Shown here: positions 58,881-64,000 of the stretch, piece by piece
How the letters are laid out: the number at the start of each line of letters is the position of its first letter
Numbering within the stretch: position 1 is the stretch's first letter
Position numbers and translations under genes: made by a program
DNA from: Orientallactaga sibirica
Taxonomy: Eukaryota; Chordata; Mammalia; Rodentia; Dipodidae
NCBI GenBank assembly: GCA_036365145.1
Contig: JAEOAD010002566.1
Span: 4,174,001-4,238,000, forward strand
Direction of reading: 5' to 3'
Length of the DNA: 64,000 bases
Notes under the pieces: model-generated
The model's database searches: none
What the model was told of the DNA's origin: nothing
What the model saw: only the letters and a program-made list of their open reading frames with translations

Positions 58881-59267
58881 AAAAAATCATAAACTTACTT
58901 GTGATTTTTTTTTTAGGGGAAGGGTAAATAAACACTTTGTACATGACAATGTTGTGTCACAATGTCAGAAGTGAGGCAAATTAGGCATGATGACGAGTCA
59001 TCTTTGGTATTACCTGTTTTCAAAAGCTGTCAGGCCTCCTTGATTTCAGGATTAATCAATACTAAGATGCAGAGACAGAACTGTGGTCTAGCAGCTCTGT
59101 GCAATGAATGGTGAGAACACATGGTGATTTAGGATGACACACAGGTGCCTTCTGACCTTGCAACTATTTCTCCCCGCAACAACTCCCTATCAGGCCCCTG
59201 TAGCACTTACTAAGGCTGGTAACTGGTTGTCTCTTAGCAAGCAAACCAACTGATAGATATACAGCAG
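58881..59267. other. Unique intronic DNA with a 14-bp palindrome
   Basis: GATGACGAGTCATC at 58989-59002 is a perfect inverted repeat around GA, with AP-1/CRE-like half sites. Nothing else was recognised. Confidence 0.45.
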
Positions 59268-59800
59268 GGGCTGGAGAGATGGCTCAGCAGTCAAGGCATT
59301 TGCCTGCAAAGCCTAACGACCCAGATTCAATTCCCCAGTACCCACATAAAGCTAGATGCACAAAGTGGTGCATGCCTCTGGAGTTCTTTTGCAGTGGCTG
59401 GAGGCCCTAGTGCACCCATTTGCTATCTTCTGTCTCTCTCTCTCTCTGCTTATAAATAAAAAAGCTAAAAATTAAAAAAAAAAAAAAAAAGAAATGATGG
59501 ACTAGAGAGATGGCTTAGTGGTTAAGGTGTTTGTCTGCAAGGCCAAAGGAGCCTGGTTCGATTCTCCAGGACCCACGTAAGCCAGATGCACAAGGGGGAG
59601 CATGCATATGGAGTTCGTTTGCAGGAGGCCCTGGTGTGCCCTTTCTTTCTCTTAAATAAATAAATAAATAATTAAATAAAATATATTTTTTAAAAATGCT
59701 TGCTTGCAAAACATGATGGCTGGGGTTAAATTCCCTTGTACCTCCATAAAGCCAGATGCATGAAGTGTTATCTAACTGACTCTCTCAAATAAATAAAAAT
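59268..59800 (+). repeat. Three tRNA-derived SINEs in direct orientation
   Basis: 59268-59478 and 59500-59690 are near full length. 59695-59800 is a decayed copy starting at AATGCTTGCTTGC. Confidence 0.88.
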
Positions 59801-59802
59801 AT

Positions 59803-60160
59803 GAGCCGGGTGTGGTGGTGCACGCCTTTTATCTCAGCACTTGGGAAGCAGAGGTAGAAGGATCGCCATGAGTTTGAGGCTACCCTGAGACTCCATAGTG
59901 AATTCCAGGTCAGCCTGAGCCAGTGTGAGACCCTACCTCGAAATCCCCCCCCCAAAAAAAGTAAATAAATAAAAATATGTTTAAAAAAAGAAAAAGAAAA
60001 TGACACTGGGCGTGGTGCACGCCTTTAATCCCAGCACTTGGGAGGCAGAGGTAGGAGGATCATCCAGAGTTTGAGGCCACCCTGAGACTACATAGTGAAT
60101 TCCAGGTCAGCCTGAGCTAGAGTGAGACCCTACCTCGAAAAACCAGAAAAAAAAAAAAAG
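59803..60160 (+). repeat. Two B1-type SINEs in direct orientation
   Basis: 59803-59965 and 60006-60160. Both are full, and the second lacks the GG in GGTGGTGC. Confidence 0.93.
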
Positions 60161-60587
60161 CTTTTAGTAAATGGCTCCCAGTGATGCTGAGATGAGGTAG
60201 GTCTGGGGAACAGCTGTATGGCAAGTGGGTGCTGAGCACATGACTTCCAGGATGCAAGGACCCTTGGAAGCTCCCTCAGGAGTTCCTGTGCAGGATGTGG
60301 ATATTTCTGGAACTTCAGGAAGCCAAATCCCCATGTGACTGGAGGCTTTGAAACCTCAGTGTGTGAGCACTGGGAGCGATACAGAGGGGAAGCTCGTTGA
60401 GAGCAGGCAGGCACTCAGAGGAGCAGTGAGCAGGGTCTGCAAGTGACCCCTTGCCCACGTCCATACACACACTGTGCACACGGGAGATCCCTACTTCCTG
60501 CCAGGGACAGCTCACATCAGGTGGGCCAAGAGTCTCTCATTACTCACACTGCGGTACAAGGGAACAGTGAATCAGTGGCCTCACTGA
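60161..60587. other. Unique intronic DNA
   Basis: Nothing recognised. Confidence 0.5.
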
Positions 60588-60738
60588 TTTTTTTTTTCTT
60601 CGAGGCAAGGTCTCACTCTAGCTCAGGCTGACCTAGAATTCGCTCTGTAGTCCCAGGGTGGCCTTGAACTCATAGTGATCCTCCTACCTCTGCCTCCGAG
60701 TGCTGGGATTAAAGGTGTGCACCACCACCATGCCCAGT
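60588..60738 (-). repeat. B1-type SINE
   Basis: CACTGATTTTT on both sides is the target duplication. Confidence 0.93.
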
Positions 60739-61203
60739 CACTGATTTTTGATAGTTGAAAATGGAAGGTGAGTACACATCTAGCCAGAAACATAAGGTCC
60801 TTCTGATTACCAGACTCTCCTCACTCCACCTCAGTTCTCATGGAGATCCCAGAACAGCTGTGGTGGTAGCATGCTCCCTTCTAGCCTTTCCATGTAATCA
60901 GAGCCAAGGGTAAAAACCTAACACCCTATTTGCACAGCAAACACAGGCTAACCCTGCAGCTACCACTCACAAAGCTTTTCTGCCTACTGGCCCTTGCTTC
61001 CTCACACTTCAATATTATGAAAATTAAAAAGGGCTAAAGGAATTGACTACAAAGCTCTCAGGAAGACAGGAACAAACCAGGACCAAGCTGAACCCATAAT
61101 GTTACAAGGTCATCTATGGAAAAACTACTCAGGAGGAGCCTCAACTAAAGCTCTAGTAACAGTCTCAGAAATGACTTTCATTTACTTATTATTATTATTA
61201 TTA
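60739..61203. other. Unique intronic DNA
   Basis: Nothing recognised. Confidence 0.5.
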
Positions 61204-61353
61204 ATTTTTGGTTTTTCGAGGTAGAGTTTCACTCTAGTCCAGGCTGACCTGGAATTCACTCTGTAGCCTCAGGGTGGCCTCAAACTCACAGTGATCCTCC
61301 TACCTCTGCCTCCCAAGTGCTGGGATTAAAGGTGTGCACCACCACGCCCATCT
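61204..61353 (-). repeat. B1-type SINE
   Basis: Full antisense copy preceded by (TTA)n. Confidence 0.93.
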
Positions 61354-61362
61354 CAAATCTAC

Positions 61363-61840
61363 CTCCTTTTGAGACAGGGTCTCTCACTGGCCTGTAGCTC
61401 ATCAATTTTGCAAGACTGGCTAGCCAGTGAGCCTCAGGGTTCTTCCTGTGTCTGTCTTTCCAGTAACTGGGGGTTATAGACATGTGCCATCACACCTAAA
61501 ATTTTTATTTTTATTATTTTTTAAAATTTATTTTATTTTCATTTATTTATTTATGTGAGAGAGATACAGAACTAGGCAGAGAGAGGTAGAGAGAGAATGG
61601 GCATGCCAGGGCCTCCAGCCACTGCAAACGAACTCTAGATGCGTGCGCCTCCTTGTGCATCTGGCTTATGTGGGTCCTGGGGAGTTGAACCTAGGTCCTT
61701 TGGCTTTGCAAGCAAGCGCCTTAACCGCTAAGCCATCTCTCCAGCCCACATATAGAATTTTTATGTGAGCACTGGAGGATCAAACTCAGGTCTTTAAGCT
61801 TGTGAGACAAGCATTTACCATCTGAGTATCTTCCCAGCCT
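61363..61840 (-). repeat. B4/RSINE1-like SINE split by a DIP-like SINE
   Basis: TTTTGAGACAGGGTCTCTCAC, GACTGGCTAGCCAGTGAGCC and, after the insertion, GTGAGCACTGGAGGATC and AAGCATTTACCATCTGAG give the full antisense composite layout. Confidence 0.82.
61510..61747 (-). repeat. tRNA-derived SINE nested in B4/RSINE1-like SINE
   Basis: Near-consensus antisense copy. AAAATTTTTAT before and AGAATTTTTAT after mark the duplication. Confidence 0.92.
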
Positions 61841-61841
61841 T

Positions 61842-62240
61842 TCTTTTGTTTTCCTGGGACAGGGTCTCTCAATTTGTAGCCTATGCTGGTCTTGAACTTA
61901 CGTGGCCCAGAACTTGTAATAATCCTTCTGCTTCAGTCTTCTAAGTGTGGGGTTTACAGGTGTACACCACAGTGCCCAGCAGTAGTGGCAAAAAAAATTT
62001 TTTTTGAGGCATGCCGAACAGACTAACGTCTTTTCTTTCTCTTCTCTTTTCTTTTTCTTTCCTCTCCTCTCCTTTTCTTTTCTTTGGCGGGGGGGAGTGG
62101 GATTCAAGGTAGGGTCTCACTCTAGCCCAGGCTGACCTGGAATTCACTACGTAGTCTCAGGGTGGCCTTGAACTCATGGCAATACTCCTACCTCTGCCTC
62201 CTGAGTGTTGAGATTAAAGGCGTGCGCCACCACTCCCAGC
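61842..62240 (-). repeat. Old B1, pyrimidine tract, then young B1
   Basis: 61842-61980 is an old antisense B1. 62025-62090 is a (TTTTC/TCTCC) pyrimidine tract. 62100-62240 is a young antisense B1. Confidence 0.82.
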
Positions 62241-62417
62241 GAGAGAGCATTGGCACGCCAGGGCTTTCAGCTACTATAACCAAACTCCAGACACTTGTGT
62301 GACCTTATGTGCTTGTGTCACCTTTTGCGTCTGGCTTATGTGGGACCTGGCTAGTTGAACATGGGTCCTTAGGCTTTGAAGGCAATCACCTTAACTGCTA
62401 AACCATCTCTCTAGCCC
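62241..62417 (-). repeat. tRNA-derived SINE
   Basis: Antisense copy with a small duplication (TGTGTGACCTTATGTGCTTGTGTCACC). Confidence 0.87.
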
Positions 62418-62519
62418 AGAAGTGGCAAATTTCAAGGTGAGAAAGCCATGATCCTAGCCAGAAATGGTAGCACATGCCTGGGCTATGAGACCTGCCTCCA
62501 AAACAAAATCAAAAGAAAA

Positions 62520-62715
62520 GGGCTGCAGAGATGGCTTAGTTGGTAAGGCATTTGCCTGCAAAGCCAAATAATCCCAGTTTGATTCTCCAGGACCCATGTA
62601 AGCCAGATGCATAATTGGAAGCATGCATCTGGAGTTCGTTTACAGTGGCTGGAGGTCCTGGTTTGCCCATTCTCTCTCTCAAGTAAATAAATGAATGAAA
62701 TATATAAAAAAAACA
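62520..62715 (+). repeat. tRNA-derived SINE
   Basis: Full-length sense copy. Confidence 0.92.
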
Positions 62716-62805
62716 AAAGAAAGTCATAATCTTTTTTCTTGTAACCTATGTCTAGAAATAATTCAAGTATTGTCATCCTGTTTGATCAAAAATTACAGTG
62801 CATGG

Positions 62806-63060
62806 GGCTGGAGAAATGCTTTAGTGATAAGGTGCTTGCCTGCAAAGCCTAAGGACCCATGTTCTACTCTTCAGATGCCACATTAGCCAGATGCACAAAG
62901 GTGAGGCAAGTGCAAGGTTGCACATGCCCACTAGGTGGCACAAGTGTCTGGAGTTCAGTTGCAGTGGCTGAGGCCCTAGCACACTAATTCTCCTTCCTTC
63001 CCTTTCTGTCTCTCTCTCTCTAAAATAAAAATAAATAAATAAATAAATAAAAAAGAAAAG
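62806..63060 (+). repeat. tRNA-derived SINE, variant with CTCF-like core
   Basis: Long form with CCACTAGGTGGCAC at 62928-62941 within the extra segment, an alternative good CTCF core. Confidence 0.88.
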
Positions 63061-63077
63061 AAAAAAATTACAGTACA

Positions 63078-63205
63078 GCTGAGCATGGTGGCACACTCCT
63101 TGAAACCCAGCACAAGGGAGGAACAGGTAGGAGGACTGGTGTGAGTTTGAGGCCAGCCTGGATTAGTGTTAGATCTTACCACCATCACCACCACAACAAC
63201 AAAAT
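63078..63205 (+). repeat. Old B1-type SINE
   Basis: GCTGAGCATGGTGGCACACTCC, then GAGGCCAGCCTGG, ending in (CCA)n. Confidence 0.75.
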
Positions 63206-63217
63206 TACAGTGCAGGA

Positions 63218-63402
63218 GGCTGGAGAGGATGGTGCAGTGGTCAAAAGCACATACTTGCAAACTCTGATGGCCCAGGTTCAGTTCTGTACTACCAACGTAA
63301 GGCCAGATGCATAAAGTAGCACATGCATCTGGAGTTCATTTACAGTGGCAGGTGTGCCCATGCTCACCCCCCCCCATGTCTCAAATAAATAAATAAAATA
63401 TG
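63218..63402 (+). repeat. tRNA-derived SINE
   Basis: Sense copy; GAGGCTGGAGAGGATGGTGC head, CCCCCCCCATG in place of most of the CT-rich part. Confidence 0.87.
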
Positions 63403-63775
63403 CTTTTTTTTTGGAGAGGGAGAAAGAGAGACAGAGAGAGAGAGAGAGAGGGAATGGGCGCGCCAGCAGCCTCTCAGCTGTGTGAACAAACTCCAGACGT
63501 GTGCGCCCCTTGTGGTCAAGTGCGGCATTGCGCCCTTGTGTCACTTTACATCTGGCTAAACGTAGGACCTGGAGAATTAAATGGGTGTTCTTAGGCTTAG
63601 TGGTTAAGGCATTTGCCTGCAAAGCCAAAGGACCCCAGTTTGGTTCCCCAGGACTCATGTAAACCAGATGCACAGAGGCGCATGCATTTGGAGTTCGTTT
63701 GCAGTGGCTGGAGGCCCTGGTGCACCCACTCTGTCAAATAAATAAAACTTAAAATAAAAAAAAAAAAAAATAAAA
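63403..63775. repeat. Inverted pair of tRNA-derived SINEs with lost heads
   Basis: 63403-63595 is an antisense long-form copy (CTCF-like core on the minus strand at 63503-63515). It fuses at TAGGCTTAGTGGTTAAGG to a sense copy (about 63595-63775). GGCTT is common to both partners at the junction. Confidence 0.87.
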
Positions 63776-63840
63776 GCTTTGCTTTCTTTCAAAATAAAAT
63801 AAAATACTTAAAAAAAAGTTTTTAAAGAAATCACAGTGGA

Positions 63841-64000
63841 GTCGGGCGTGGTGGCACACGCCTTTAATCCCAGCACTCGGGAGGCAGAGGTAGGAGGATC
63901 GCAGAGAGTTCGAGGCCACCCTGAGACTACATAGTTAATTCCAGGTCAGCCTGGACCAGAGTGAGACCCTACCTCCAAAAACCAAAAACCAAAAAATAAA
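63841..64000 (+). repeat. B1-type SINE, tail cut by window end
   Basis: Near-consensus full body. The A-rich tail runs off the window. Confidence 0.93.

Overview
This is nuclear DNA from a rodent, most likely a jerboa or close relative (Dipodoidea). Two retroposon families saturate the window: a short 7SL-derived B1-type SINE with a family-specific right half, and a tRNA-derived, B2-like SINE of about 200 bp ending in CT-rich sequence and AAATAAA-type tails, which fits the dipodoid DIP family. Older rodent and mammalian repeats sit beneath them: ID, B4/RSINE1-like, MIR, L2, Lx-type and ancient L1 tails, and MaLR/MT-like LTRs. The species assignment rests on repeat style alone and is an inference.

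One protein-coding gene is supported, on the minus strand: the 3' end of ARHGAP35 (p190A RhoGAP, GRLF1). Four GT-AG exons (18734-18811, 17324-17455, 10102-10207, 8964-9321) join in frame and encode the last 224 residues. These cover most of the RhoGAP domain, including the arginine finger, and the proline-rich tail with its four-residue-spaced Ser/Thr-Pro sites. A 3' UTR of about 3 kb follows, with an AATAAA at 5952-5947. The large upstream exon that should encode residues 1-1275 is not present, so 18812-64000 is read as part of one long intron.

Layout: 1-1074 is a 52-bp minisatellite derived from an ID-type tRNA SINE head. 1075-5547 is SINEs plus an Lx-type L1 tail. 5548-5925 is GC-rich 3' flank. 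5926-18811 is the gene end. 18812-64000 is intron: a SINE-saturated block (19.3-23.1 kb), a second block (28.3-30.1 kb), an interval nearly free of young SINEs (30.2-33.1 kb), a cluster of nested MaLR-type LTRs (34.8-38.7 kb), and mixed SINE and unique DNA to the end.

No novel gene system was found. The most interesting observations are regulatory or evolutionary. A subset of the tRNA-derived SINEs carries a CTCF-like core motif. A sense-oriented solo LTR with a poly(A) signal and perfect 5-bp target duplications lies 83 bp upstream of the arginine-finger exon. The minisatellite is built from Pol III A-box units. Several non-repetitive islands inside the repeat-choked intron are candidate regulatory elements.
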